A DNA stretch of 64,000 bases from positions 1 through 64,000 of the forward strand of contig NZ_WFLI01000004.1 in assembly GCF_009208555.1 (NCBI RefSeq). Reading direction: 5' to 3'. Shown here piece by piece: positions 36,593 to 45,077 of the stretch (its first letter is position 1; the number at the start of each line of letters is the position of its first letter). The notes under the pieces are model-generated. The model was not told the origin of the DNA. It ran no database searches and was given only the letters and a program-made list of their open reading frames with translations. The translations under genes and the position numbers were made by a program. Source of the stretch: Janthinobacterium violaceinigrum. Lineage in GTDB: Bacteria; Pseudomonadota; Gammaproteobacteria; Burkholderiales; Burkholderiaceae_D.

Positions 36593-36824
36593 ATGCGCGA
36601 GACGCTCACCGCAAGGTTTGTTATTCGGACAGACTAGCTGGTTTCGTCACTAATTTCATCTTATAGCGGTACGGAGTGCATAGGAGGCGCTGCGCATTTT
36701 GCCTGCCGTTCGACCCTGTGTTTGCAATTAAGTAAAGTACAGGTCATTATCGTTGTTCAACGTGGCTATGGTTGGGCTTGTGTCTGAATGGCGGACCTGA
36801 CCCTGCCACCTGCGCGTACTTCTT
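36593..36824. other. non-coding left end of the island
   Basis: About 230 bases between the tRNA terminator and the integrase remnant. No gene, repeat or RNA recognised. It occupies the space where the N-terminal half of an integrase would lie, but the frame is interrupted by stops such as the TGA at 36798. Confidence 0.5.
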
Positions 36825-37154
36825 TTGCAGTATGGCCGTCATGCAGTGCGCGTTTTTACTTACGATGGTGTACCTATAGTTGCCGCTACAACGGCTGCTT
36901 GGTATAAGGCGCTAAAGCGTTGTGGTATTGATAATTTCCGGTGGCATGACCTGCGGCATACATGGGCCAGTTGGCATGTGCAGCGTGGTACCCCGTTGCA
37001 TGTATTGCAGGAACTAGGCGGATGGCAATCTGCTCAAATGGTGAGACGTTATGCTCATTTTTCGGCGGGGCATCTGGCTGCACATGCGGCCAATCTTCCG
37101 GTGCTGATGATTACCCCACAATCCCTTGTTGCAGAGATATTGGGCAGTGATTGA
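36825..37154 (+). pseudogene. tyrosine recombinase (phage integrase), C-terminal remnant
   Basis: An open stretch of about 109 residues matching only the C-terminal catalytic part of a tyrosine integrase: the box II HDLRH (within FRWHDLRHTWASWH), LGGW in the position of the second His box, and the nucleophile Tyr in RRYAHFS. The N-terminal arm-binding domain and the first catalytic arginine are missing, and a stop codon precedes the region in frame. The only start-like codon is TTG at 36825. It should be inactive, so the island is probably fixed or mobilised in trans. Confidence 0.8.
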
Positions 37155-37336
37155 TGTATATTAGTCCCTAGCGAACTTGTGGCGACTTGGTATAGTGTTA
37201 AGCATTCCGTTTAGCTTCGTTCGGGCTGTGAGCTTATTTTGTGTAGCTGATGTGCTCGATGATGCTTGACAATCGAACGAAAATGTAGGAGACAGGGCTG
37301 ATGATTAAGCTCGTCAAATTTTATTGAGGTAATCTA

Positions 37337-38662
37337 ATGTGGGTTGAAGAATTAACAATCGAGAATATTAAATGCTTTGACAAACTGAATTTGAAATTTA
37401 GTTCGAAAGCAAACCCACGCCCGCAATGGGTAACATTGCTGAGCGAGAATGGGGGAGGGAAAACAACATTGCTTCAATCTCTCGCATTAATGCTCGCAGG
37501 GCCTGAATCAGCCTCGCAACTTCTTCCTCGTCCAATAGGTTGGCTAAATAATGAAGATGTGGCTGGGAAAATTTCTGTCAGATTGCACAAAGATGATAAT
37601 GATTCAGGTAATTTTGGCGACCAAAAAAAGCGTGTTTCATTTGGATATACTCAACATATATCAGGAAGCAAACCCATCACTATCCGTTCAAAACAACATA
37701 ATCAGCCGGGAATACATGAATCGCCAGACAGAGCTTTAACGTGGTTGCGCCAGAATGCTTTCTCTCCTCGTAGCGAAGGGTGGTTTGCTGCTGGGTATGG
37801 TGCGTTCCGGAGGCTTACACGTAGCAATCAGGTTATTGTTCCCACTCTTGATACTCCGAGCCGATATACGAACTTTCTGAGTCAATTTAATGAGGGCGAG
37901 GAATTGGCGGCTTTCCAGCAATGGATGATTTACTTGGATTATCGTGATGCAAAGCAAAAAGATCCGGATGCAAGACGGTTATTTGATTTGGGTGTTGCAG
38001 CGATTAATGGCTTGTTGCCAAAGGGGGTGAGATATAGCTCCATTGATGTCGAGGGGCGTATTTTATTTGATGTTAATGGCGTAAAAGTCTCAACTGCTGG
38101 TTTGAGCGATGGTTATCGTAGTATTTTGGGGCTTGCCGGAGATTTGGTTTGGAGACTTATAGCCGCTTTCCCGAATAGCAAAAATCCATTGGCAGAGAAA
38201 GGTGTTGTGCTTATTGATGAGTTAGATATTCATTTGCACCCGTTATGGCAGAGAAATATTGCTGAATTGCTGAGGAATCAATTTCCTTGCATTCAGTTTA
38301 TTGTCACAACGCATAGTCCAATGGTTGCTGCAGGTGCAGGCCCAGATGCCTTGACCTTAAAGGTTGGTGGGGGTGCAGAGGCTGTCTTGCCAATTACGCA
38401 AAGTCTTTATTCTATGGATGTGGATAATATTCTTCGCTCAGAGGCATTCGGACTAATTTCCACTTTTTCGCCACAAACTGAAAAGAAATTAAATCGTTTT
38501 TCTGAGCTGCAAACTAAGCCGGTGCCACTTAAGAAAAATGAAGAAGAGGAGCTTAAGCAGCTGTCGCTCTTCGTTTCAGAAAATAATCCATATGGCGTGG
38601 AGGTTTTTTCAACTGATCTTGAGAAAAAGATTAATAGTTTGGCAAAGGTGCTCTCTAAGTGA
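37337..38662 (+). CDS. Septu-type AAA/SMC-like ATPase (PtuA-like)
   Basis: A 441-residue ATPase of the OLD/RecF/SMC-like class. Walker A is the variant SENGGGKTT (36-44), the signature-like LSDGYRS is at 256-262, Walker B is VVLIDELD (D294, E295), and an H-loop histidine follows in TTHSP (H326). The TGA stop overlaps the GTG start of an HNH nuclease gene, the two-gene layout of the Septu anti-phage system, in which PtuA complexes with the nuclease PtuB. Codon use is much more AT-rich than in the flanking genes, a sign of transfer. No reverse transcriptase is present, which argues against a retron with PtuAB effectors. ATG start at 37337 after TGAGGT. Confidence 0.82.
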   Translation: MWVEELTIENIKCFDKLNLKFSSKANPRPQWVTLLSENGGGKTTLLQSLALMLAGPESASQLLPRPIGWLNNEDVAGKISVRLHKDDNDSGNFGDQKKRVSFGYTQHISGSKPITIRSKQHNQPGIHESPDRALTWLRQNAFSPRSEGWFAAGYGAFRRLTRSNQVIVPTLDTPSRYTNFLSQFNEGEELAAFQQWMIYLDYRDAKQKDPDARRLFDLGVAAINGLLPKGVRYSSIDVEGRILFDVNGVKVSTAGLSDGYRSILGLAGDLVWRLIAAFPNSKNPLAEKGVVLIDELDIHLHPLWQRNIAELLRNQFPCIQFIVTTHSPMVAAGAGPDALTLKVGGGAEAVLPITQSLYSMDVDNILRSEAFGLISTFSPQTEKKLNRFSELQTKPVPLKKNEEEELKQLSLFVSENNPYGVEVFSTDLEKKINSLAKVLSK

Positions 38663-39303
38663 TAAAGGTAACGCGAACTCAAGAGCCTGCCTACTTAAAA
38701 AGTCGCGCTAATGGTTGGTTGAAAGATCTGCGAAAGGCTCGACAAAATAATGACACAGTTGCTTACAATAAGGCAATTGCTAAATATGCTTCGCATCATG
38801 TAAGAGATGCACTTGATAAAATGTTTTCAGGGAAATGTGCCTATTGTGAGTCGTTAATAGCTGTTGTTGCTACTGCTCACATTGAGCATTTTCGTCCGAA
38901 GCAAAAATATCCATCTTTAACTTTTACTTGGACAAATCTCCTACTTGGTTGTCCAACTTGCAATGATGGAGCACATAAAGGAACAAAATTTCCAAAAGCA
39001 CGCGATAATGGGCCATTTATTGACCCAGCAACAGAAGATCCCTTAGATCATATTGAGTTTTTTTACGACCCCTTGTCTCGCCTGGCCCTTGCCAGGGCTA
39101 AGACGCTAAGGGGGCAATTGATGATAGAGACCTTTGGTTTGAATGTGCGTCCTGATTTGCTCCGCTTTAGGTCTACATATATTCGTACATTGCTTGCTAT
39201 AAAGCCTGATGAGCTAGTGAATCCTGAATACGCAGAGTTGTTGGCAGATGCTAGAACCGATCGAACGCCATATCATGCTTGGATTCAAGCTTTAGCATTA
39301 TAA
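38659..39303 (+). CDS. Septu-type HNH endonuclease (PtuB-like)
   Basis: A 214-residue HNH nuclease. Two zinc-knuckle pairs, C60-x2-C63 and C98-x2-C101, bracket the active-site segment HIEHFRPK (H74, H77), and N93 and N102 follow in the W-TNLLLGC-x2-CN stretch. This matches the HNH nuclease pattern of PtuB and of related retron-associated nucleases. Coupled to the ATPase gene by a GTGA overlap. Expected to be the DNA-cutting effector, restrained or activated by the ATPase. AT-rich like its partner and unlike its surroundings. Confidence 0.82.
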   Translation: MIKVTRTQEPAYLKSRANGWLKDLRKARQNNDTVAYNKAIAKYASHHVRDALDKMFSGKCAYCESLIAVVATAHIEHFRPKQKYPSLTFTWTNLLLGCPTCNDGAHKGTKFPKARDNGPFIDPATEDPLDHIEFFYDPLSRLALARAKTLRGQLMIETFGLNVRPDLLRFRSTYIRTLLAIKPDELVNPEYAELLADARTDRTPYHAWIQALAL

Positions 39304-39370
39304 TTCTGCTCGAAAGTTTGCCTCAGTGCAGACTTGAATGCAGGGTTTTGCAAGCCTTTAGTCGGAGTGG

Positions 39371-39428
39371 GTAGAGCATGTGTCTCATAATCCGTGAGTG
39401 AAATGGTCGACTCACGGGAGACCCACCA
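39371..39428 (+). pseudogene. partial tRNA copy at the right end of the island
   Basis: The segment retains GTAGAGCA, the anticodon-loop stretch TCTCATAATCCGT and the whole T-arm to CCA region of the CAU tRNA. The 5' acceptor strand cannot pair with GAGACCC, and the D arm and anticodon stem are disrupted. So it is not a functional tRNA but the second attachment-site copy. Confidence 0.75.
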
Positions 39429-39479
39429 GAATTTGCAGCAATAGATCAAGCCCCGGCGGGTGACTGCCGGGGCTTTTTT
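39407..39479. repeat. att-like direct repeat, right copy
   Basis: The 73-base partner of 36519-36592. It differs by G to A in the acceptor strand, A to T after the CCA, and T to C in the terminator stem. The last change makes the 10-bp terminator stem perfect here (39448-39475). Defines the right boundary of the island. Confidence 0.85.
39448..39479 (+). terminator. rho-independent terminator at right island end
   Basis: AAGCCCCGGC / GCCGGGGCTT perfect 10-bp stem, 8-nt loop and T-run. It would also end transcripts from the ATPase/HNH operon. Confidence 0.85.
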
Positions 39480-39528
39480 CGTGCTGTCGTACAATTGCGG
39501 CATTGCGATTGATGATGGATGAAACGAG

Positions 39529-39864
39529 ATGACGGCTGAAGTGAAGATGGAAGATATCGTCGTGGGTAACGGCAACGCGGCGGCGCGCGGTGCGCTGATT
39601 ACGGCGCACTACCGGGGCTGGCTGGAAGATGGCACGGAGTTTGACTCGTCGCACAAGCGGGGCGAGCCTTTTCGCTGCGTGTTGAGCAATAACAAGGTGA
39701 TCCAGGGCTGGATTTTGGGCTTGCAGGGCATGCAGGTGGGCGGTACGCGCAAGCTGTGGGTGCCGGCGGTACTGGCGTATGGCGAGCGGCAGGTGGGCTT
39801 GATTCCGCCGCATTCCAATTTGGTCTTCGAGATCGAGTTGCTGGAAGTGCTGACGCGCGATTGA
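39529..39864 (+). CDS. FKBP-type peptidyl-prolyl cis-trans isomerase
   Basis: A 111-residue single FKBP domain with no signal peptide, so a cytoplasmic prolyl isomerase. The family motifs are present: VHYxGxLxDGxxFDSS as ITAHYRGWLEDGTEFDSS, VIQGW, LxGMQxGGxRKLWVPAxLAYG and the final LVFEIELLEV strand. ATG start at 39529. First normal chromosomal gene right of the island; monocistronic by spacing. Confidence 0.93.
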   Translation: MTAEVKMEDIVVGNGNAAARGALITAHYRGWLEDGTEFDSSHKRGEPFRCVLSNNKVIQGWILGLQGMQVGGTRKLWVPAVLAYGERQVGLIPPHSNLVFEIELLEVLTRD

Positions 39865-39880
39865 TGTTTGGATGGCGCAA

Positions 39881-40357
39881 TCAGGCCGATACGACTTCCG
39901 CTTTTTTCAGCAGCAGCTGTTCGATGTCGGCGCGCAGCGCCTGCTGTGTGGGGAAGGTGGCATAGCGTAAGGTCACGTAGCCGGCCAGCCTGAGCATGGC
40001 GTCGCGTTCCCTGTCCTGGCGTTCGCGGCCGGCGTGGCTGCTGTCGTCGAGCTCGATCACGGCGATGACGTTCAGTTGCTGGCTGCACAGGACAAAATCG
40101 GCCACCTTGCGATCGAAACGGTTTCTGTTCGCCCATCCCTTTGCCGTCACCAGCGCGGAAAACGCCACTTGTGCCAGCACCGTGCATTCCGGTAATGCCG
40201 TTTGCAGCAGGTGGTACATCTGTTGCTCGCGCGCCGTCATGACGGGTTTTCTGTGCAGCCGCAGCGGCTTACGGGACTTCGCGTTTCCGCGCATGGCCAG
40301 CATGGCAAAGAGCAGGAGCAAGGCCGCGATGACGAGCAGGATGGTGTAGGAAGGCAT
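39881..40357 (-). CDS. DUF2726 domain-containing membrane-anchored protein
   Basis: A 158-residue protein. An N-terminal membrane helix (about residues 4-23) is followed by a basic linker and a DUF2726 domain: FDRKVADFVLCSQ, AVIELDDSSH and RDAMLRLAGY. The D...ExDD pattern resembles the PD-(D/E)xK nuclease-like core seen in this family. Function unknown. It converges with the FKBP gene with 16 nt between the stops. Confidence 0.8.
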   Translation of the reverse strand: MPSYTILLVIAALLLLFAMLAMRGNAKSRKPLRLHRKPVMTAREQQMYHLLQTALPECTVLAQVAFSALVTAKGWANRNRFDRKVADFVLCSQQLNVIAVIELDDSSHAGRERQDRERDAMLRLAGYVTLRYATFPTQQALRADIEQLLLKKAEVVSA

Positions 40358-40454
40358 GGGCAGGCATCAGGATGGACGATGCCTGATGGTACGCGAACAG
40401 CGGCGTGTTTTCGTGCCGCTGCCGGCGTATTTCAGGCGCAGTCCTTGTTGAAGA

Positions 40455-41168
40455 TCAAGCCTGTTTCAAGTTGATCTGCATCACGTCCAGTGCCGGCACG
40501 ATGTCGTCCAGGCTGGCCACTTCATAGGTGGGGATGGCGGCCGAGGTATTGGCCATGCTGTCCGGGTTGAACCAGCAGCTGTCGATGCCGTAGCGGTTGG
40601 CGCCCAGGATGTCGGCGTCCAGGCGGTCGCCGATGATGATGGTCGTCTCCTTGCTGAAGGCGCGCGCCATGTCGGCCGCATATTCGAAGAAGCGCACGTC
40701 CGGCTTGGCGTGGCCGCACGCTTCGGAGGTGGCGACGAAGGAAATGTAGTCGCCCAAGCCGGAGGCGGCGATGCGGCGGTTCTGGATGGCTTCGACGCCA
40801 TTGGTGATGATGCCCACTTCGCCGATGCGCGACAGGGTTTCGCACACTTGTTTGGCGCCATCGATGAGCACGACCGTGTCCGGCAACGAATCCAGATACA
40901 GCCGGCTGGCCAGTTCCGGATCGATGGCGATAGCGTTCAGTGCAAACGTCTTGCGGAAGCGCTCCACTTTCAGGAAATCCTTGCTCACGTCACCCGTCTC
41001 AAAACGTTTCCACAGGTCCACGTTGATCGCTTGGTATTGGGAAAACAAGCCGTCGATGCCGTCGCGCAAACCCAGTTCGTGCATGGTGTGCAGGAACGAG
41101 CGTTTTTCGGATGCCCTGAAGTCGAGCAGGGTATCGTCGAGGTCAAACAGGAATAATTTGTATTTCAT
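40455..41168 (-). CDS. yjjG: YjjG-family noncanonical pyrimidine nucleotidase (HAD)
   Basis: A 237-residue HAD-superfamily 5'-nucleotidase. Motif I is FDLDDTLLDF, motif II is ITNGV, and motif IV is IIGDRLDADILGA. It also has the alpha-helical cap typical of YjjG, a house-cleaning enzyme that removes unusual pyrimidine nucleotides. The start at 41168 (MKYKLFLFDLDDTL) was preferred over a much longer in-frame extension. Divergent from pdxJ across 130 nt. Confidence 0.87.
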   Translation of the reverse strand: MKYKLFLFDLDDTLLDFRASEKRSFLHTMHELGLRDGIDGLFSQYQAINVDLWKRFETGDVSKDFLKVERFRKTFALNAIAIDPELASRLYLDSLPDTVVLIDGAKQVCETLSRIGEVGIITNGVEAIQNRRIAASGLGDYISFVATSEACGHAKPDVRFFEYAADMARAFSKETTIIIGDRLDADILGANRYGIDSCWFNPDSMANTSAAIPTYEVASLDDIVPALDVMQINLKQA

Positions 41169-41298
41169 GGCGTGTTGTTGAAAGCGTGGAACTTGTTTTG
41201 CATCGTAGCACGTAGCGCCGAGTTCGGTTGGCCGTGCCCTGCACGGGCGATCCGCTACAATCGCTGCAATACCTGTTGCCTTCATTCCATTCCTGTCC

Positions 41299-42024
41299 AT
41301 GACCGATCTCTCCGTCAACGTCAATAAAATCGCCCTGCTGCGCAATTCGCGCGGCCGCAACTACCCCGACCTGCTCGCTTTTTCCGCGCGCTTTCTCGAC
41401 CTGGGCGCCGCCGGCATCACCTTGCATCCGCGTCCGGACCAGCGCCATGCGCGCTACGATGATGTGGCCCCGTTGCAGCGTCTGTGCGCGGAGCGGGGAC
41501 GCGAGCTGAATGTGGAGGGATATCCGGCGGCGGAATTTCTGCAGGTCGTGAAAAGCGCGCGTCCAGCGCAATGCACCCTGGTGCCCGATATGCCGGGGCA
41601 ATTGACGTCCGATCACGGCTGGGACATCGAGCGGCATGCGGCGCTGCTGCGTCCCGCCATTGCGCAATTGAATGACCTGGGCATCCGCGTCAGCCTGTTT
41701 GTCGATGCTGACTACCCGGCGCTGGACTGGGCGCGCGAAGTGGGCGCGGCGCGGGTCGAGCTGTACACGGAACGGTTTGCCGAGAGTTATGGCAGCGAGC
41801 AGGCCGATGCCGTCTTCGATACCTATCTGCAAGCGGCGCGCCGTGCCCAGGCGCTGGGACTGGGCGTGAATGCGGGGCACGATCTTGACCTGCACAACCT
41901 GGCGCGTTTCCTGGATATTCCCGGCATCCTGGAAGTGTCGATCGGCCACGCGCTGGTGGTCGAGTGCATCGAGCAAGGCATGGACAAGGTGATGAGCCGC
42001 TACCTTGAAATATGTCGATCGTAG
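41299..42024 (+). CDS. pdxJ: pyridoxine 5'-phosphate synthase
   Basis: The TIM-barrel enzyme that closes the pyridoxine ring from 1-deoxyxylulose-5-phosphate and aminoacetone phosphate in the DXP-dependent vitamin B6 pathway. The 241-residue length is typical. It shows VNVNKIALLRNSRG, GITLHPRPDQRH, LVPD, VELYTE and GVNAGHDL. ATG start at 41299. Its stop overlaps the next gene by 13 nt. Confidence 0.96.
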   Translation: MTDLSVNVNKIALLRNSRGRNYPDLLAFSARFLDLGAAGITLHPRPDQRHARYDDVAPLQRLCAERGRELNVEGYPAAEFLQVVKSARPAQCTLVPDMPGQLTSDHGWDIERHAALLRPAIAQLNDLGIRVSLFVDADYPALDWAREVGAARVELYTERFAESYGSEQADAVFDTYLQAARRAQALGLGVNAGHDLDLHNLARFLDIPGILEVSIGHALVVECIEQGMDKVMSRYLEICRS

Positions 42025-42545
42025 GGGACCTGGGCGATGACGCTGGCCGGCCGCTGCAGCCTGACCACGACTGGCCGTTCTTCGATGCCGATTTTTCCGT
42101 GCCGGCACAGATGCTGGCGCAGGTACAGGCGCTGACGCCCCGCGCCGCGGCGCTGCTGTGGACGCGCCATGTGTCGGCGCATCCCGTTGAAACGCATCCG
42201 ATGCAGTTGCGTGAGGAACACCGCCTGCAGCCAACGATAGCGGGGCCGGAGTGGCTGGCCGAGTTTGACGCCGTTTCCAGCGAGCACCCGGCGCAATCGG
42301 GCCGCGTGGCCGCGTTTCTCGTTTCCCACTTTCAGGCTGCGGGGGCGGCACCCGTCTTGTTCATGGCCAGCCGAGAACTCGCCTACGCGTTGACACCGGC
42401 CGCGCTCGTCGCATGCTGGCCTTGCTTGCTGGCCCTGTCTGACGAGAGTCCCTTGCTGTACCAGCCGGCCACGGGCAAGTTCGTCTGGTGCCGGCCGCAT
42501 GGGGCGCTGGCCGGTGGAGAGGACGGGCAGGAATCCGCGCCGTGA
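42012..42545 (+). CDS. hypothetical protein overlapping the pdxJ end
   Basis: A 177-residue soluble protein with no domain I can name firmly. Its pattern (ALTPRAAALLWTRHVS in the N-terminal third, CWPCLLALSDESPLLYQPATGKFVW at the end) loosely recalls DUF2947 proteins, but I cannot verify this. The ATG at 42012 lies inside the last codons of pdxJ, which supports translation coupling, and the composition is that of a coding region. High confidence that it is a gene, low confidence in its family. Confidence 0.6.
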   Translation: MSIVGDLGDDAGRPLQPDHDWPFFDADFSVPAQMLAQVQALTPRAAALLWTRHVSAHPVETHPMQLREEHRLQPTIAGPEWLAEFDAVSSEHPAQSGRVAAFLVSHFQAAGAAPVLFMASRELAYALTPAALVACWPCLLALSDESPLLYQPATGKFVWCRPHGALAGGEDGQESAP

Positions 42546-42560
42546 GTGCGTACGCAGCGA

Positions 42561-43055
42561 TTACATTTCCACCCACCAATTGAGCAAGGTTTCATCGTCG
42601 TCGTCATCGAGGTTGACGTAGATATTGGCGAAATACCATTCCACGCCCGTCGCTGTGCGGAAGGCGTCGAAGGGGCCGTTGACGTTGTAGATCCCGTGGT
42701 GTCCCGGCACGCTGAAGGTGAGGTTGCCTTTGTACTGGCCGTCCATGGTGCCGCCCAGCTGGCTTTGCACGTCGCGTTCGAGCTGGTCCACTGCTTCTTG
42801 CGGCACGTCGTTGGCGTCGTAGATATGGATGCAGAAGTTGCCGCCGCGCTTCAATACTTCGGCGGGGGCGAGCGGGTCGGCGATGTTGACGATGTCGCCG
42901 CGCGCCAGGTTCAGGGTCAGGCCGGGCGAGGCCAGCAGTTCATAGACGTGCTCGTCAATCTGGCGTGCGGGCAGGGTTTCATACACGGGGCCGTGAGTGT
43001 TTTCGCCTGCCATTACGCGGATGTGCGGCAAGCCTTCGCAATTGATGTCTTCCAT
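42561..43055 (-). CDS. hypothetical protein, DUF4265-like
   Basis: A 164-residue soluble protein. The stretch HVYELLASPGLTLNLARGDIVNIADPLAPAEV is split as a short beta domain seen in DUF4265 proteins (ordered as a Y-ELL...GDIV pattern). The C-terminus is acidic and ends in a run of aspartates and NWWVEM. Function unknown. It converges with the previous gene (15-nt gap) and is divergent from the GFA gene. ATG start at 43055. Confidence 0.55.
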   Translation of the reverse strand: MEDINCEGLPHIRVMAGENTHGPVYETLPARQIDEHVYELLASPGLTLNLARGDIVNIADPLAPAEVLKRGGNFCIHIYDANDVPQEAVDQLERDVQSQLGGTMDGQYKGNLTFSVPGHHGIYNVNGPFDAFRTATGVEWYFANIYVNLDDDDDETLLNWWVEM

Positions 43056-43175
43056 TCATTCTTTCATAGTGCCGGCGTCACCTACTGCGGGCTGCGCCAG
43101 GGTGGGTTTATGGCAATATTGTACCGGGTACGTGCCCGCTGGCCGGGTACGCAACAGTGCAAACGAGGAGAGGCA

Positions 43176-43592
43176 ATGGAGAATGTGGTGCAGGCCGGTG
43201 GCTGCTTATGTGGCGCCGTGCGCTTCGAAGTGACAGGCGAGGGCAGCAATCCGCACAGCTGCTCGTGCCGCAATTGCCAGCAGCACACGGGCGCGCCCAC
43301 TGTCGCGTGGGTGGAGTTTGCGCGCGATCAGGTACGCTGGACGGGCACGGCTGGTGCACCAGCAACATACCGTTCTTCCGGGTATTCGAGCCGGGCCTTT
43401 TGCACCGCGTGCGGCAGTTCCATCGGCGCCATTGACGATGCGCCGACGGTGGCCTTGCTGGTGGGCAGTTTCGATCATCCTGCCCGGGCGGCCTTTGCGC
43501 CCGCATGCCACTCATTTGACGATCTCAGGCCGCTCTGGTGGCACTTCGATGGGGCTATGGCCGCACCCGGGCCGGGCGGCGCAGGCAAGTAA
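43176..43592 (+). CDS. GFA family (glutathione-dependent formaldehyde-activating-like) protein
   Basis: A 138-residue zinc protein of the GFA/CENP-V fold. Cysteine motifs are GGCLCGAVRF at the N-terminus, CSCRNCQQHTGA and FCTACGSSIG, giving the two zinc sites of the family. Despite the family name, most members are not shown to act on formaldehyde. The start at 43176 follows a strong GAGGAGAGG ribosome site; the longer in-frame extension is spurious. Confidence 0.87.
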   Translation: MENVVQAGGCLCGAVRFEVTGEGSNPHSCSCRNCQQHTGAPTVAWVEFARDQVRWTGTAGAPATYRSSGYSSRAFCTACGSSIGAIDDAPTVALLVGSFDHPARAAFAPACHSFDDLRPLWWHFDGAMAAPGPGGAGK

Positions 43593-43596
43593 TCCT

Positions 43597-44202
43597 TCAG
43601 ACGGGCGGCGTGGCCAGGAAGGCGGGCAGGGTTTCTGCCGAGCGCGTGTAGGCGTGCACGCAGCGATAGTCGGCCGGCTTGACGATATCGGGTGTTTCCA
43701 GCTGGGCGAAGCTCCAGCCGACGGCGATGGTCACGCCCGCCTGGTCGATACTGCCCGTCTCGCCAGGCAGGGGAAGCTGCGCGCACTCGTGTTCCAGCGC
43801 GGTCCAGGCGGCGTGCAGTTGCATGCCGACCCGTTCCAGCCATGGCGCGTGCTGCTTGTCGAGCGGACGCAGCTTGCGTTCGTAGACGATTTGCACGGCT
43901 TTTTCATAGGCGGCCAGCGCCAGGCCCGTCAGGCGCAATGCGCGCACGCTGTCGGCGAGGGCGGGCACGGGGGTGTCCGCACGCAGCAGCGATAGATAGT
44001 GGAGGATCAAGGTGGAATCCATCAGCACTTGCCCGTCGTCCAGTACCAGGGTCGGCACCTTGATGACGGGGTTGATCTCGCGTATGGCATCCATGTTGCG
44101 GAACACGGACAGCGGCAAGTGCTCGTAGGAAATTCCCTGCAGTTGCAAACAGATGGCGACCCTGCGCACATAGGGCGAGTCGAGCATGCCGATCAGTTTC
44201 AT
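43597..44202 (-). CDS. glutathione S-transferase family protein
   Basis: A 201-residue GST. The N-terminal thioredoxin-like domain has DSPYVRRVAICLQ (catalytic Ser region) and VPTLVLDDGQVLMDST (cis-Pro and Glu/Asp-Ser glutathione contacts), followed by an all-helical C-terminal domain. A stringent-starvation or plant-like zeta class is possible, but the substrate is not predictable. It converges with the GFA gene with only 4 nt between stops. Confidence 0.88.
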   Translation of the reverse strand: MKLIGMLDSPYVRRVAICLQLQGISYEHLPLSVFRNMDAIREINPVIKVPTLVLDDGQVLMDSTLILHYLSLLRADTPVPALADSVRALRLTGLALAAYEKAVQIVYERKLRPLDKQHAPWLERVGMQLHAAWTALEHECAQLPLPGETGSIDQAGVTIAVGWSFAQLETPDIVKPADYRCVHAYTRSAETLPAFLATPPV

Positions 44203-44270
44203 GGCCAGTCTCCGGGGTAGTCAGGAGTCTCCACGATACCCGCTTGCCTGTCCGCTGACCAGCGTCCTGC

Positions 44271-45077
44271 TTAATTGTGCGCGCTGATGCCGCTGCGGAA
44301 CTGTTCAAAACCGGCGCGGGCTGCCTTGTAGCAATTGCCGGCGGCCGCTTCCAGGCCTTCGCGGTCCAGCACTTCGACGGTGCCGCGGCGGTACTGGATC
44401 AAGCCTTCGTCCTGCAGCTTGCGGGCCGTGACGGTGACGCTTTCGCGGCGCACGCCCAGCATGTTGGCCATGGTGTCTTGCGTGACCTTCAGCTCGTTAG
44501 ACAGGGAACGGTCGAGGCGGTCCAGCAGCCAGCGGCACAGTTTCTGTTCGATGCTGCAATGACGGCCGCCCACCACGTTCTGTGCCATTTGCGCAAACAT
44601 GGCGCTGGTGTAGCGCATCAGCAGTTGTGCCAGCGCGCCGCCCTCGTTGAACACTTCGCGCAGGAAGGCCGTTTTCAGACGGTAGCCGTAGCCAGCCGTC
44701 TGCACGATGGCCGTGCAGGTGGCGCGCTCGGCTTCGTACAGCACCACACCAGCGACGCCTTCGCGGCCGATGACGGCGATCTCGGTGGTGGCGCCGTCTT
44801 CCATCACATACAGCAGGGAAACGATGGCGTTGGTGGGGAAATACGTGTATTCAATCTTGCCGCCGCAATCGAACAAGTGCTTGCCGGCAGGCAGGGCGAC
44901 TAGTTCCAGCTGGCAAAACAGGCGCTCCAGATCGGTGCGCGACAAGGCACGCAGCAATTCGTTCTGTTGCGCACCCGTGATGCTGATCATGGGCGTGGCG
45001 GGAGCGGCTTGCCAGTTGTGCTGGACGGCGGCGTGGTTATTCGTTGCTGGGGTCAGGTTGCTATAAGCTTTGTACAT
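44271..45077 (-). CDS. Crp/Fnr family transcriptional regulator
   Basis: A 268-residue regulator with a cyclic-nucleotide-binding beta-roll (FCQLELVALPAGKHLFDCGGKIEY, then IGREGVAGV) and a C-terminal winged helix (TQDTMANMLGVRRESVTVTARKLQ). The N-terminus lacks the four-cysteine iron-sulfur motif of Fnr, so an oxygen-sensing cluster is unlikely, and the cAMP ligand residues of Crp are not obvious. ATG start at 45077 with CGAGGCCCT upstream; a shorter start at an internal Met is possible. Followed on the other side by a 469-base gap. Confidence 0.85.
   Translation of the reverse strand: MYKAYSNLTPATNNHAAVQHNWQAAPATPMISITGAQQNELLRALSRTDLERLFCQLELVALPAGKHLFDCGGKIEYTYFPTNAIVSLLYVMEDGATTEIAVIGREGVAGVVLYEAERATCTAIVQTAGYGYRLKTAFLREVFNEGGALAQLLMRYTSAMFAQMAQNVVGGRHCSIEQKLCRWLLDRLDRSLSNELKVTQDTMANMLGVRRESVTVTARKLQDEGLIQYRRGTVEVLDREGLEAAAGNCYKAARAGFEQFRSGISAHN

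Noticed and set aside
36541..39400. A retron (reverse transcriptase plus RNA with ATPase/HNH effectors)
   Set aside because: There is no reverse transcriptase gene and no recognisable retron RNA between the repeats; the ATPase/HNH pair alone fits Septu.
39357..39428. A second functional CAU tRNA
   Set aside because: The 5' acceptor strand does not pair with the 3' strand, and the D arm and anticodon stem are broken; only the 3' part matches. Treated as an attachment-site copy.
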